Made by a program: the position numbers and the translations under genes. Below the pieces are notes generated by a model. That model worked only from the letters and a program-made list of their open reading frames with translations, made no database searches and had not been told where the DNA came from. From NCBI GenBank assembly GCA_963719975.1, contig CAVRED010000009.1, forward strand, positions 1 to 64,000: a stretch of 64,000 bases of DNA, read 5' to 3'. Source of the DNA: Poindextera sp963719975 (lineage in GTDB: Bacteria; Pseudomonadota; Alphaproteobacteria; Caulobacterales; Caulobacteraceae). Shown here piece after piece: positions 45,714 through 58,219 of the stretch (position 1 is the stretch's first letter; every line of letters starts with the position of its first letter).

Positions 45714-45944
45714 TCAGACCTTCACGAAGAGAATGATGAAGCCCATGACGAGCCCGAAGATGCCCATCGATTCCGCCAGCGCCATGCCTAGGAAGAGCCA
45801 TACGCGCTCTCCCGCGGCCGCCGCCGGGTTGCGGATGGCGGCTTGCAAATAGCCGCCGAACAGGAGGCCAAGGCCGGCGCCGGCGCCGATCAGGCCAGTC
45901 ATGGCCAGGCCCGCGCCGATGTATTTGGCGGCTGTAACGTCCAT
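45714..45944 (-). CDS. atpE: ATP synthase F0 subunit c
   Basis: Rotor ring subunit, intact, 76 residues: MDVTAAKYIGAGLAMTGLIGAGAGLGLLFGGYLQAA is helix one, then RNPAAAAGERV loop, then the second helix with the ion-binding Glu in MALAESMGIFGLVMGFII. The Glu is preceded by A-L-A, as in proton-type rings. The protein has the RNP-type loop used to contact gamma and epsilon. Confidence 0.97.
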   Translation of the reverse strand: MDVTAAKYIGAGLAMTGLIGAGAGLGLLFGGYLQAAIRNPAAAAGERVWLFLGMALAESMGIFGLVMGFIILFVKV

Positions 45945-45974
45945 GTCGAGACAATCCCTTGGTTAGGTTGGTGT

Positions 45975-46775
45975 TCAGTGAGCGTGGTCGAGATTGACCA
46001 TCTCGTTGAGGTAGACGCAGGTCAGGGCGGCGAAAACGAAGGCCTGCAAGAAGGCCACGACCAGTTCGAGCATCATCAGCCCGACGACCATGCCGAATGA
46101 CACGACCGATCCGGCGAAGCCGAGGCTGGCGAGTCCGCCCTGCAGGCCGAAGAGGCCAAGGCCGACCACGAAGCTCGCGAACATGTAGATGACCACGTGG
46201 CCGCCGATCATGTTCCCGAACAACCGCATGGCGAGCGTCATTGGGCGGATGAGGAACGAGATGAACTCGAAAAACCCGATGAAGACGGCCATCGCCGGAT
46301 GCACCCCGGCCGGCCAGAACAGCTTGACCAAGCCGACTCCGTTGCGGACGAAGCCGACGATGATGACGATGGCGAAGGTCATGATCGCGAGCGTCGCGGT
46401 GACCGCGAGCTGCGAGGTCACGCTGAAGCCGCCAGGCGATCAGGCCGACGAGGTTCAGCATGGCGATCAGCAGGAAGAGCGTGAAGACGAACGGCAGGAA
46501 CGGCCGGCCGCGGTCGCCGATGATCGCCCCCGTCAAAGTCCTGTCGACGATGGTCGTAGAGCAACTCGGCCAGGGCCTGCAGCCGCCCCGGCACGACCGC
46601 GCGGCGCGGTGGCGGTCAGGAAGAAGAGGCTGAGCAGCCCCGCGGCGATCAGCATGAACAGCACCGAGTTGGTGATCGACAGATCGACGCCGAGCCACGC
46701 CCGGAATCACCGACTTCCGGGCATGGGCACGATCTTGTGGATCATGAACTGGTTCATCGGTTCGATGGCGGCCAT
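45975..46775 (-). CDS. atpB: ATP synthase F0 subunit a (frame changes)
   Basis: Proton-channel stator. MAAIEPMNQFMIHKIVPMP begins it; after breaks near 46720, 46610, 46555 and 46435 the family blocks continue: NSVLFMLIAAGLLSLFFLT, LAELLYD, FVFTLFLLIAMLNLVGLI, SQLAVTATLAIMTFAIVI. The channel arginine lies in PMTLAMRLFGNMIGGHVVIY, in helix four, intact. About 266 residues. The reading frame is intact from 46421 to the stop. Confidence 0.9.
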
Positions 46776-46786
46776 CGGTTCGTCTT

Positions 46787-47127
46787 CTAGTCCTCGTCAT
46801 CGTCAACAGCGGCAGCGTCGGCCCGGCCGGGCGCCGCCGTTTTCGGCGCTCATGGCCAGCGCCGTTCGAACAGCGGCGTACATCGACACCCCAAGCCCGA
46901 TCAGCAGGCCGCCAATCAAGCCGAGGGGGCTTGTATGGACGAAGTAGGTCGAAGGTCCAGCCCAGGCCGAGCCCCCGAACACGCCACCCAAGAGGGTCGC
47001 CAGCAGCCGGTAACCGACGCCGGCTTCGCCGAGCCCCGAGAGCGGGCGACGCAGCTGGCGCGCGAGAGGCTTCGAACCGTGCGAGGTCGCGAGCCAGACG
47101 CTCGCTCGGATCATCGCTCTCAGGCAT
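46787..47127 (-). CDS. atpI: ATP synthase accessory protein AtpI (frame changes)
   Basis: Small membrane protein that helps c-ring assembly. MPESDDPSERLARDLARFEASRA, then (after a frame change) SGLGEAGVGYRLLATLLGGVFGG and, after others, HTSPLGLIGGLLIGLGVSMYAAVRTALAM, giving two helices, and an acidic tail DAAAVDDDED. It starts the F0 operon. About 113 residues. Confidence 0.82.
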
Positions 47128-47281
47128 TGCGGTCCGGAGGCCCGGCCATTTCGCTCCTGGCGCCCGGTTGAATCGCGGCGGACCCTATCGGCGGTCGGGC
47201 CAAGCGTCAAGCTGGCCGCGGACCGGTACAACCCGTTGATCTGACAGCGAAAACGTCGCCAGCGGACAATCCGCCGCGGCC

Positions 47282-47818
47282 CTAGTTGCTGGCGTGGGTC
47301 TCTTGCGGATGTTGGGTGAGCGATTTTGCCGTCGTCTCGCAGCGCACGGGCACGCCCCAGAACAGCCAGGCGTCGGCCAGCTGGCGGCTGGGCAGGGCCT
47401 CGACCTTGGCCCAGATGGCGCGCCCTTGGGCAACGTCGGCCTGGCCCTGGTCCGCGATCGGCTGCGGCGAGGCCTTCTGAGCGGCCTGCATGGCGGTGGC
47501 GAATCGGTCCAGCGCCTTGTGCTCGAGCGCCACGTCCTTGGCGTAGGGGACATCCTCCTGCACCGGCGAGCCGAACGCCTTGTCGATGTCCTTCAGGTCC
47601 GGCAGCACGCGCGGATAGATCGCCAGGTATTCATCGAGCGCGCCGTAGCACCAGCTGACGAAGCCGTAGTCGTCGGTCGGCGCCCCGGCCGGCACGTCCT
47701 CGGTCTCGTTCGGCGCCACGGCCGAGGCCTGCGCGCTCGCCGAGGTGTCGGGCGGCGGCTGAACGGTCGTCGCGTCGGCCTGCAGAATCGTAAGCGCAAT
47801 CAGGAAAGCCAGGGGCAT
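47282..47818 (-). CDS. exported hypothetical protein
   Basis: A 178-aa protein, intact, beginning MPLAFLIALTILQADATT with a short signal-like helix, then a Thr/Ser/Ala linker, and a domain with FVSWCYGALDEYLAIYPRVLPDLKDIDKAFG, LDRFATAMQAAQKA and WAKVEALPSRQLADAWLFWGVPVRCETTAKSL. Its ATG directly follows the stop codon TAG of 5-oxoprolinase (TAGATG), suggesting coupling. Two cysteines, WCY and RCET. No family I can name. Confidence 0.65.
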   Translation of the reverse strand: MPLAFLIALTILQADATTVQPPPDTSASAQASAVAPNETEDVPAGAPTDDYGFVSWCYGALDEYLAIYPRVLPDLKDIDKAFGSPVQEDVPYAKDVALEHKALDRFATAMQAAQKASPQPIADQGQADVAQGRAIWAKVEALPSRQLADAWLFWGVPVRCETTAKSLTQHPQETHASN

Positions 47819-51382
<3,564 letters not shown>

Positions 51383-51519
51383 CGGTCCTCCCGTCCCGCC
51401 TTGCGCTTGCGCGAGCGACCCGTCGCGCGCCGATGGCATAGCACGCTCAGGCGCCGGTTGCGGTTGACGAGGCCCGCCTTCGGGCGGACAAAGGCTGGGC
51501 CGGGGAGAAAGAGGTCGCG

Positions 51520-51816
51520 ATGGAACGGTTGGGGAGCGTCCGCCCGCCCTTGTTTTATGGCGCGTGGAAGCCGATCGCCTGGATCGGGGGCGCTGTTGCG
51601 ACCACGATCGCCGTCGCCGTTGCAGCCCTTCTGGCCGTTGTCTTTGCAGCCACGCTTGTCGTCATCGGCCTGATGGCCTCGGTGCTCGTCGTCTTCGCGG
51701 GCCTTGCGCTTCGCGCCCGCCGCACCGTGCGCCGCCGCTACTCCGACGTGCTGGAAGCACACCACGTCGGCGGCGGGTCGTGGGTGGCCTACGGCTGGGA
51801 CGAGCGCGTCCGCTAG
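51520..51816 (+). CDS. small integral membrane protein
   Basis: A 98-aa protein, MERLGSVRPPLFYGAWKPIAWIGG, with two adjacent strong hydrophobic stretches (AVATTIAVAVAALLAVVFAATLVVIGLMASVLVVFAGLAL pattern, residues about 24-66) and an Arg-rich boundary RARRTVRRRY. The C-terminal tail HHVGGGSWVAYGW faces the cytoplasm or periplasm. It starts 14 bp upstream of the amidase gene, probably co-transcribed. Function unknown. Confidence 0.6.
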   Translation: MERLGSVRPPLFYGAWKPIAWIGGAVATTIAVAVAALLAVVFAATLVVIGLMASVLVVFAGLALRARRTVRRRYSDVLEAHHVGGGSWVAYGWDERVR

Positions 51817-51829
51817 CCCCTCCGATCTC

Positions 51830-52550
51830 ATGCGGCTGATCGACGCGCCATCGCCCAATCTCGACGCGCGCCTGCAACCGCCCGACATGATCATCCTGCA
51901 CTACACGGGCATGCCGACCGGCGCCGAAGCGCTGGCGCGCCTGCGCGACCCGGCGGCGCAGGTCTCCGCCCACTACCTGATCGAGGAGGACGGGCAGGCG
52001 TTCCTGCTCGTGCCCGAGGAGCGGCGCGCATGGCACGCCGGCGTCTCGTTCTGGAAGGGCGAGCGCAATCTGAATGGCGTCTCGATCGGGATCGAGCTGG
52101 TCAACCCCGGCCACGACTGGGGCTACCGCCCCTTTCCCGACGCACAGGTCGAGAGCCTGTTCGAACTCATCGACGGCATTCGCGAGCCGCTGGAGCGTGC
52201 CGGATGGGCGCATCCTCGCCCACTCCGACGTCGCGCCGAACCGCAAGCTCGATCCGGGCGAGCTCTTCCCCTGGAAACGCCTCGCCGAGGCCGGCCACGG
52301 GCTGTGGGCCGAGCCGGAACCCGCGCCCGGCGCGTCGCTCGCCGCCGGCGAGGAGAGCACGGCGGTTTTTGCACTGCAGGCGGGACTGACCCGCATGGGC
52401 TACGATTGCCCGCCGTCGGGCGTCTACGATGAGGCGACGACCTCCACCGTCGCCGCTTTCCAGCGCCACTGGCGCCCCGCCCTGGTCGACGGGATCGCCG
52501 ACGGCGAGACCCGGGCAAGGTTGATGGCCCTGCTCCGCGCCCAGGCTTGA
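51830..52550 (+). CDS. N-acetylmuramoyl-L-alanine amidase, AmiD type (one frame change)
   Basis: Zinc amidase of the amidase_2 family. MRLIDAPSPNLDARLQPPDMIILHYTGM gives the first Zn His; WHAGVSFWKGERNLNGVSIGIELVN has the second His and the catalytic Glu; the third His and Asp are in ILAHSDVAPNRKLDPGELF. A frame change near 52200 separates the second from the third block. A C-terminal peptidoglycan-binding domain (LQAGLTRMGYDCPPSGVYDEATTSTVAAFQRHW) completes about 240 residues. No signal peptide visible, so it may recycle cytoplasmic anhydro-muropeptides. Confidence 0.88.
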
Positions 52551-52582
52551 CGCCGCCAGCAGCACGACCGACCTTCTGCTTG

Positions 52583-52982
52583 GATCAGACGGCCGGGCGG
52601 TCGCTCCCGCTCTTCGGAACGGGGGAGGAAAGTCCGGGCTCCACGGTGAAAAGGCGACGGGTAACACCCGCCGGGGGCGACCCCAGGGAAAGCGCCACAG
52701 AAAGCAAACCGCCGAAGCCGCCCTCACGGGCGGCCGGCAAGGGTGAAAGGGTGGGGTAAGAGCCCACCGCGGACCCGGCGACGGGGACGGCATGGCAAGC
52801 CCCGCCTGGAGCAAGACCGAATAGGGACGTCGCGCCGGAGGCTTCGCCTCGGGCAGGGCTTCGCCGGCCCGAGGCGTCCGGGTAGGTCGCGAGAACCGGC
52901 CCGTAAGGACCGGTCCAGAGGAATGGCCGCCGCGCCCCCTTCACGGGGACGGCACAGAACCCGGCTTACAGGCCGTCTGATC
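52583..52982 (+). ncRNA. rnpB: RNase P RNA, bacterial class A
   Basis: Catalytic RNA that matures tRNA 5' ends. P1 pairs GATCAGACGGCC (52583-52594) with GGCCGTCTGATC (52971-52982). Hallmarks are GGAGGAAAGTCCGGGCTCC (P4 and J3/4) at the 5' part, GGTAACACCC, CACAGAAA, GGGTAAGAGCCCACC (specificity domain) and CAGAACCCGGCTTACAGG at the 3' end. About 400 nt, a normal length. It lies between the amidase and mraZ, the same neighbourhood as in other Caulobacterales. Confidence 0.96.
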
Positions 52983-52986
52983 CCAC

Positions 52987-53038
52987 TTATCCACAATACT
53001 TAACGTGTTCTCTGTATGTTCTGTGGATAAACAGAATC
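52987..53038. promoter_or_regulatory. pair of inverted perfect DnaA boxes plus GANTC
   Basis: TTATCCACA at 52987-52995 and its inverse TGTGGATAA at 53022-53030 both equal the strong DnaA box consensus; a GAATC (GANTC) is next to them at 53034-53038. The 53000-53050 stretch is unusually AT-rich for this window. A DnaA-controlled promoter for mraZ or an extra DnaA-binding site is likelier than an origin. Confidence 0.6.
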
Positions 53039-53092
53039 TGTTAACCAAATCAGCGTGCGACATCTTCGTGCGAGCCTAGAATAGGCAATTGG

Positions 53093-53117
53093 TGTCATTG
53101 CATCCCATTCTATCCCA
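53093..53117 (-). promoter_or_regulatory. candidate MraZ operator
   Basis: On the minus strand, TGGGA at 53117-53113 and TGGGA at 53107-53103 are separated by exactly 5 bp, with a degenerate third unit (TGACA) after another 5 bp. This is the arrangement of known MraZ boxes (TGGGN repeats with 5-bp spacers). It lies about 100 bp upstream of the mraZ start, as in auto-repressed mraZ operons. Confidence 0.55.
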
Positions 53118-53214
53118 TGTTAACGCTCTTCGTTCAGGATGACCCGTTTCGCCTTGGGGGGCTGAGGCGTCGCGGGAGGCTTGCACCGGCGGCGCCTCGG
53201 GGGGCTTGGGCGAA

Positions 53215-53679
53215 GTGTTCCGATCGACCTTTGAGCGGCCATTGGACGCCAAGCGGCGCATCGTCGTGCCGCTGGAATTCCGCGCCGCGGTCGCAGGGCC
53301 GTTCGACGGCATCTTCTGCTTCCCCTCGGTCGAGGGCGACTGCATCGAAGCGGGAGGCAAGGCGCTGTTCGACCGCAACGAAGCCTTGATCGGCGAGTTC
53401 GAGGTCGGCGATCCGGTGCGATATGCGCTGGAGTTCACGCTGCGCGGCGGCATGGCCCAGCTCGGATTCGACACCGCCGGCCGCGTCACCCTACCCGAGA
53501 CCCTGTGCGAGACCTTCGGGTTGACCGACTTGGTCGTGCTCGTCGGCCTGGGAGAACGCTTCCAGATCTGGGGGCGCGAGGCGTTCTTGGCCGAGCGCCC
53601 CGCCCAGCGGCTGGTCGCGCAGCAAGGCTTGCGCGCCCGCGCCGAGGCCAGGCGCGCTCAGCTCGGGGGCGGCGGATGA
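53215..53679 (+). CDS. mraZ: transcriptional regulator MraZ
   Basis: First gene of the plus-strand dcw block; represses its own operon. Intact, 154 residues from GTG (MFRSTFERPLDAKRRIVVPLEFR), an AbrB-like swapped-hairpin domain repeated twice (second near GFDTAGRVTLPETLCETFGLTDLVVLVGLGERFQIW). The GTG start matches the usual MF-STFE N-terminus; a TTG nine bases earlier is also in frame. ATGA overlap with rsmH. Confidence 0.93.
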   Translation: MFRSTFERPLDAKRRIVVPLEFRAAVAGPFDGIFCFPSVEGDCIEAGGKALFDRNEALIGEFEVGDPVRYALEFTLRGGMAQLGFDTAGRVTLPETLCETFGLTDLVVLVGLGERFQIWGREAFLAERPAQRLVAQQGLRARAEARRAQLGGGG

Positions 53680-54610
53680 GCGCTCGGCCGCACCAGCCCG
53701 TCATGCTGGATGAGGTGACGGCCGCGCTTCAGCCCGGGCCGGGCAAGCTGATCATCGATGCGACCTTCGGCGCAGGCGGCTACAGCCGCGCCGTTCTTGG
53801 ATGCTGGTGCGCGGGTGATCGCCTTCGACCGCGATCCGGCCGCCCTCCCCTACGCTGCAACGCTCGCCGCCCGGCCCTTCGCGCTGATCGAGGCGCCCTT
53901 CTCGGCCATGGAAGATCACGTCGAAGAACCCGTCGACGGGGTCGCCATCGATCTTGGCGTCTCCTCCATGCAGCTTGACGAGCCCGAGCGCGGGTTCTCC
54001 TTCCAGGCCGACGGCCCGCTGGACATGCGAATGGGGCGGGCCGGCCCCACTGCCGCCTTTCTGGTGAACGAGGCCGAGCCAGCCGAGCTAGCCCGCATCT
54101 TCCGCGACTTCGGCGAGGAGAAGAACGCCGTCCCGCATCGCGCGCGCGCTCGCGCGCCGGCGCGAAACTCAGCCCTTCACCCGCACCCTGGACCTGGCCG
54201 AGGCGGTCGAGCGCGCCCAGGGCGGGCGCAAGGGCGCGAAGGTCCATCCCGCCACCCGCGTCTTCCAGGCGCTGCGGATCGCCGTCAACGGCGAGCTCGC
54301 CGAGCTCGAGGCTGGACTTGGCGCGTCCGAGCGCATGCTGCGCGAAGGCGGGCGCCTGGCGGTCGTGAGCTTCCATTCGCTCGAGGATCGCATCGTCAAG
54401 GTCTTCCTCGCCGAGCGGGCCGGGCGCACCCCGGCGGGCTCGCGCCACCGCCCGCCCACGCCGAGCGGACGCCCGGCGAGTTTCCGCCTGCTGTTCACTG
54501 GCGCGCGGCCACCCAGCTCGGCCGAGGCGGCCCGCAACCCCCGCTCCCGTTCCGCCAAGCTGCGCGCCGCGGAGCGTACGGCCGCTCCGGCCTGGAGCGC
54601 CGCGGCATGA
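53676..54610 (+). CDS. rsmH: 16S rRNA (cytosine1402-N4)-methyltransferase (frame changes)
   Basis: Methylates the N4 of C1402 in the decoding centre. MSARPHQPVMLDEVTAAL is the conserved start; SAM motif ATFGAGGYSRAVL, then after a frame change near 53800 DRDPAA; DGVAIDLGVSSMQLDEPERGFSFQADGPLDMRM, then another change near 54120; AVSFHSLEDRIVK-type LAVVSFHSLEDRIVKVFL is the late catalytic-site motif. About 310 residues. Overlaps both mraZ and ftsL by four bases. Confidence 0.94.
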
Positions 54611-55036
54611 ACCCGTTCAGCCTGCTCGACCGGCGCTATCGCGGGTTCCGCGTGATCGAGATCGGCGGGCTGGGCGTGCTCTTGGTGCTGGCGCTCGTCG
54701 TCTACCTCGCCAAGACGCACGCAGGCGGTGAGCGGGCGGACATCGACCACATCCAGGCCCAGATCGACGACGAGCAGGCGCGGGTGACGTTGCTGAAGGC
54801 CGAGGTCGCCAAGCTGGAACAACCCGAGCGGCTGGAAACCCTGTCGGGCAGGTACCTCAATCTGCAGCCGATCCCGCCTAGCCACGAGATCAGCGCCGAG
54901 GCGCTCGCCTCGGTGGCCCACCCGCCCCCCGGCCCCGGCCGCGAAGGCCGCGCCGGCGCCGGCTGCGAAGGCGAACCCCACGAGCGCCGCGGCCCCTTCT
55001 GTGGCGGCCGTGGCCGATGCGGACGGACCGCAATGA
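54607..55036 (+). CDS. ftsL: cell division protein FtsL (one frame change)
   Basis: Short bitopic divisome protein. MNPFSLLDRRYRGFRVIEIGGLGVLLVLALVVYLAKTHAGGERADIDHIQAQIDDEQARVTLLKAEVAKLEQPERLETLS in pattern: cytoplasmic part, one membrane helix near residues 20-37, then a leucine-zipper-like coiled coil. A frame change near 54930 leads into an Ala/Pro/Lys-rich tail that ends ADADGPQ. About 142 residues. Overlaps rsmH and ftsI with ATGA junctions. Confidence 0.88.
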
Positions 55037-56770
55037 GCCCGGTCGACTTCTCTTTGCCGCGCATCCCCAACGCCTGGCGCTGGATCACCGACCGCGTCTG
55101 GCGGGTCGAGCATGCGTTCGGCCGCGCCAAAGCCGAAGACCGCGCCGAGGACGACACGCGCCTGCGCATCTTCTTCGTGCTGGCGCTCTTCGCGGCCGCC
55201 TTCCTGACGCTGGCGATCGGCGCCGCCCACTCGGCCCTCTTTTCCAACAACGACCGCGCCGGCGCCGACGGCGCGGCCCCCGGCGCGCGCGCCGAGCTCG
55301 TCGACCGCAACGGGCTGCTCTTGGCCGCCGATCTGCCCCACTTCGGGCTCTACTACGACCCGAAGGAGAACTGGGACCCGGATGAGGTCAGACGCGTGCT
55401 GCCCACCGCCGTGCCAGGACTGTCGATGGACCGCCTCGACCGGGCGCTGAAGGCGGACCGGCGGCAGTATCTGATCGGCGGCCTGACCCCGGCCGACCGG
55501 GACCGCATCGACGACCTCGGGATGCCGGGTCTGTCGTTCGAGCCAGAGCCGAAGCGGGCGTACCTGATGGGCCCGACGGCCGGCCATCTGATCGGCTTCG
55601 TCGACCGCGGCGGGGTCGGTATCTCGGGCGCCGAGCTGGGCCTCGACAAACTCATCCGCGCCAACGCCGGCAAGGGGCCGGTGGCGCTCTCGATCGATCT
55701 GCGCGTCCAGGCGGCGCTGCAGGACGAGGTGGAAAAGGCGGCGGAGAACTTCCACGCCATCGGCGCGGCCGGCATCGTGACCGACGTGCACACGGGCGAG
55801 ATCCTGGGGATGGCCAGCTACCCGGCCTTCGATCCCAACCTCGTCGGCCAGGTCCCGGTCGCCAACATGACCGATCACGTGGCCTCGACCGTCTACGAGC
55901 CGGGATCGGTGTTCAAAGTCTTCACCCTGGCCATGGGGATCGATTCCGGCGTCGCGAACATCAACACCGTAATGGACACCACGACCCCGCTCGTCATTGG
56001 CAACCAGCACATCCGCGACGACGAGCCGTCGAAGTACAATCTGCACCTGTGGGAGGTGTTCACCCACTCGTCGAACATGGGCGCGGCCCGGCTCGGCCTG
56101 AGGGCGGGCGGCGACACCCTGGAGCGCTACTTCAAGAGCTTCGGCCTTTGGCAGGCGGCGCCCAGCGAACTCGCCGAGTCTGCCCGTCCGCTGACGCCGA
56201 AGCGGCTGACCGACAACACCGTCGCCTCGATGTCGTTCGGCCAGGCGATCTCGGTCTCGCCGCTCGCGATCGCGACCGGCATGAGCGCCATCCTGAACGG
56301 CGGCGAGTACATCCCGCTCACCATCCGCAAGCGCGATCCGGGACAACCGTTGAACGAGCGCCGGGTGATCTCGGAGGCCACCGTCGCGCACCATGCTCGA
56401 TCTGATGCGAATGAACGCCCAGCTCGGCACCGGCAAGGGCGCCGACGCCGCCGCGCCCGGCTACCGCGTCGGCGGCAAGACCGGCACGGCGCAGAAGGCG
56501 ATCAACGGCCACTATGCGACCGGCAAGCGCGTCTCGTCCTTCGCAGCCATCTTCCCAACCGACGGGCCGATGGACGCCCCGCGCTACTTCGTCTTCATCC
56601 TTCTCGACGAGCCGCAGCCGACCAAGGACACCGCCGGCTTCGCAATGGGCGCGCAGACCGCTGCCCCGGCGGCCGGGCGGGTGATCGAGCGCATCGCGCC
56701 GATCCTCGGCGTGAAACGCGCGCCGGTCACGCCGGTCGCGCTGGCGGCGGCAGCCAAGGCCGCGCGGTAG
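55033..56770 (+). CDS. ftsI: peptidoglycan transpeptidase FtsI/PBP3 (one frame change)
   Basis: Septal class B penicillin-binding protein. A cytoplasmic part with FGRAKAEDRAEDD, one membrane helix (IFFVLALFAAAFLTLAIGAA), then the pedestal domain with ARAELVDRNGLLLAADL and YLMGPTAGHLIGFVDRGGVGISGAELGLDK. Active site: SVFK in STVYEPGSVFKVF, SSN in FTHSSNMGAARLG and KTGTAQ. A frame change near 56395 lies between SSN and KTG. About 579 residues. Confidence 0.95.
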
Positions 56771-56773
56771 GCC

Positions 56774-58219
56774 ATGCGACTGTCCGCGCTCGTCCGCCGC
56801 GATCTCGACCCCGATCCGGAGATCACCGGCGTGACCGCTGACAGCCGGCGGGTGAAACCCGGTTATCTGTTCGCCGCCCTGCCCGGCGCGACGACCGACG
56901 GGCGGCACTTCATCGCCGATGCGCTGAAGGCCGGCGCCGTCGCCGTGATCGCCGGCGAACCGATCGCGGGCCTTGGCGCGCCGGTCGTCCGCGCCTGCGA
57001 TCCCAGGCGGGCCTACGCGCTCGCCGCCGCCGCCTTCTGGGGCGCGCAGCCCGAGACCTGCGTCGCGGTCACCGGCACCAACGGCAAGACCTCGGTCGTG
57101 ACCTTCTGCCGCCAGATCTTCGCCGCATGCGGCCGCAACGGGCGCGAGCATGGGCACGCTCGGCGTTCAGGCGGGTACGGAGCAGATCTCACCCCGGCCG
57201 GCCTGACCAGCCCCGACGCCGGCGACGTCGCGCGCCTTCTGGCCGAACTCGCGGGTCTGGGAGTCACCCACCTTGCGCTGGAGGCATCCTCTCACGGTAT
57301 CGACCAGCGTCGGCTCGATGGCGTGCGACTGACAGCGGCGGGCTTCACCAACCTCAGCCAGGATCACCTTGACTACCACGGCGACATGGCGAGCTACCGC
57401 GCTGCGAAGCTCCGGCTGTTCGAGGCGCTCCTGCCGCGCGGCGCGACCGCCGTCCTGAACGCCGACTCCGCCGAGTATCCCGGCTTCGCCGCAGCCGCAT
57501 CAGGCGCCGGTCTGACCATCAATTCCGTCGGCGAGAACGGCGAGGCCCTCCACCTCGTCGCTCGCGACACCGACCCAAATGGCCAACGCCTGACTGTCGA
57601 GGCGGCCGGATCACGCTTTGACATCCACCTTCCTCTGGCGGGGGCCTTTCAGGCGTCGAACGCGCTGGTCGCCGCCGGGCTCTGCATCGCGGTCGGCGAG
57701 GACGCAGCCCGGGTCCTGGCCGCACTCGAGCACCTGCAAGGCGCACGCGGGCGCATGCAGCACATCGGAACGGGTCCCAAGGGCGGCGAAGCCTTCGTCG
57801 ACTACGCCCACACGCCCGACGGCCTGAAGACGGCGCTCGAGGCGCTCCGCCCGCATGCGCGTGGCCGCCTGATTGTCGTGTTCGGCGCCGGCGGCGACCG
57901 GGACCGCGCCAAGCGGCCACTGATGGGCGCCGTCGCCGCGAACATCGCCGACATCGTCATCGTCACTGATGATAATCCGCGTACGGAGGACCCAGCCGCG
58001 ATCCGCCGTGCGATTCTCGCCACCGCGCCGGGCGCGCTCGAGATCGGCGACCGCCGCGAAGCCATCCGAACGGCGGTCGGAGTGCTGAGCGACGGCGATC
58101 TGCTGGTCGTCGCCGGCAAGGGGCACGAGCAGAGCCAGACCATCGGCGACCGGGTGCTGCCGTTCGACGACGCGGCCGAGGTGGCCGCCGCGCTCGGAAT
58201 GGAGCCGGCGAATGGCTGA
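56774..58219 (+). CDS. murE: UDP-MurNAc-tripeptide synthetase, meso-DAP-adding (local double frame change)
   Basis: Adds meso-diaminopimelate. MRLSALVRRDLDPDPEITGVTADSRRVKPGYLFAALPG, P-loop VTGTNGKTSVVTF, ALEASSHGIDQRRLDG, FTNLSQDHLDYHG, and the DAP-specific DNPR motif in VTDDNPRTEDP. Between P-loop and this block (57130-57180) the frame slips out and back, so that GASMGTLGV...GT is lost in the current reading. 481 codons overall. 3 bp after ftsI, overlapping murF by 8. Confidence 0.95.
   Translation: MRLSALVRRDLDPDPEITGVTADSRRVKPGYLFAALPGATTDGRHFIADALKAGAVAVIAGEPIAGLGAPVVRACDPRRAYALAAAAFWGAQPETCVAVTGTNGKTSVVTFCRQIFAACGRNGREHGHARRSGGYGADLTPAGLTSPDAGDVARLLAELAGLGVTHLALEASSHGIDQRRLDGVRLTAAGFTNLSQDHLDYHGDMASYRAAKLRLFEALLPRGATAVLNADSAEYPGFAAAASGAGLTINSVGENGEALHLVARDTDPNGQRLTVEAAGSRFDIHLPLAGAFQASNALVAAGLCIAVGEDAARVLAALEHLQGARGRMQHIGTGPKGGEAFVDYAHTPDGLKTALEALRPHARGRLIVVFGAGGDRDRAKRPLMGAVAANIADIVIVTDDNPRTEDPAAIRRAILATAPGALEIGDRREAIRTAVGVLSDGDLLVVAGKGHEQSQTIGDRVLPFDDAAEVAAALGMEPANG

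Noticed and set aside
44657..47127. Complete F1F0 ATP synthase operon
   Set aside because: Only F0 genes and atpI are present; the F1 genes are elsewhere, as is usual in alphaproteobacteria.
52987..53030. DnaA boxes as a replication origin
   Set aside because: Only two boxes, no run of AT-rich 13-mers, no dnaA, hemE or other typical origin neighbours. A regulatory site is likelier.
54169..56436. 755-codon open frame on the minus strand opposite rsmH, ftsL and ftsI
   Set aside because: Antisense shadow; composition typical of reversed GC-rich codons.
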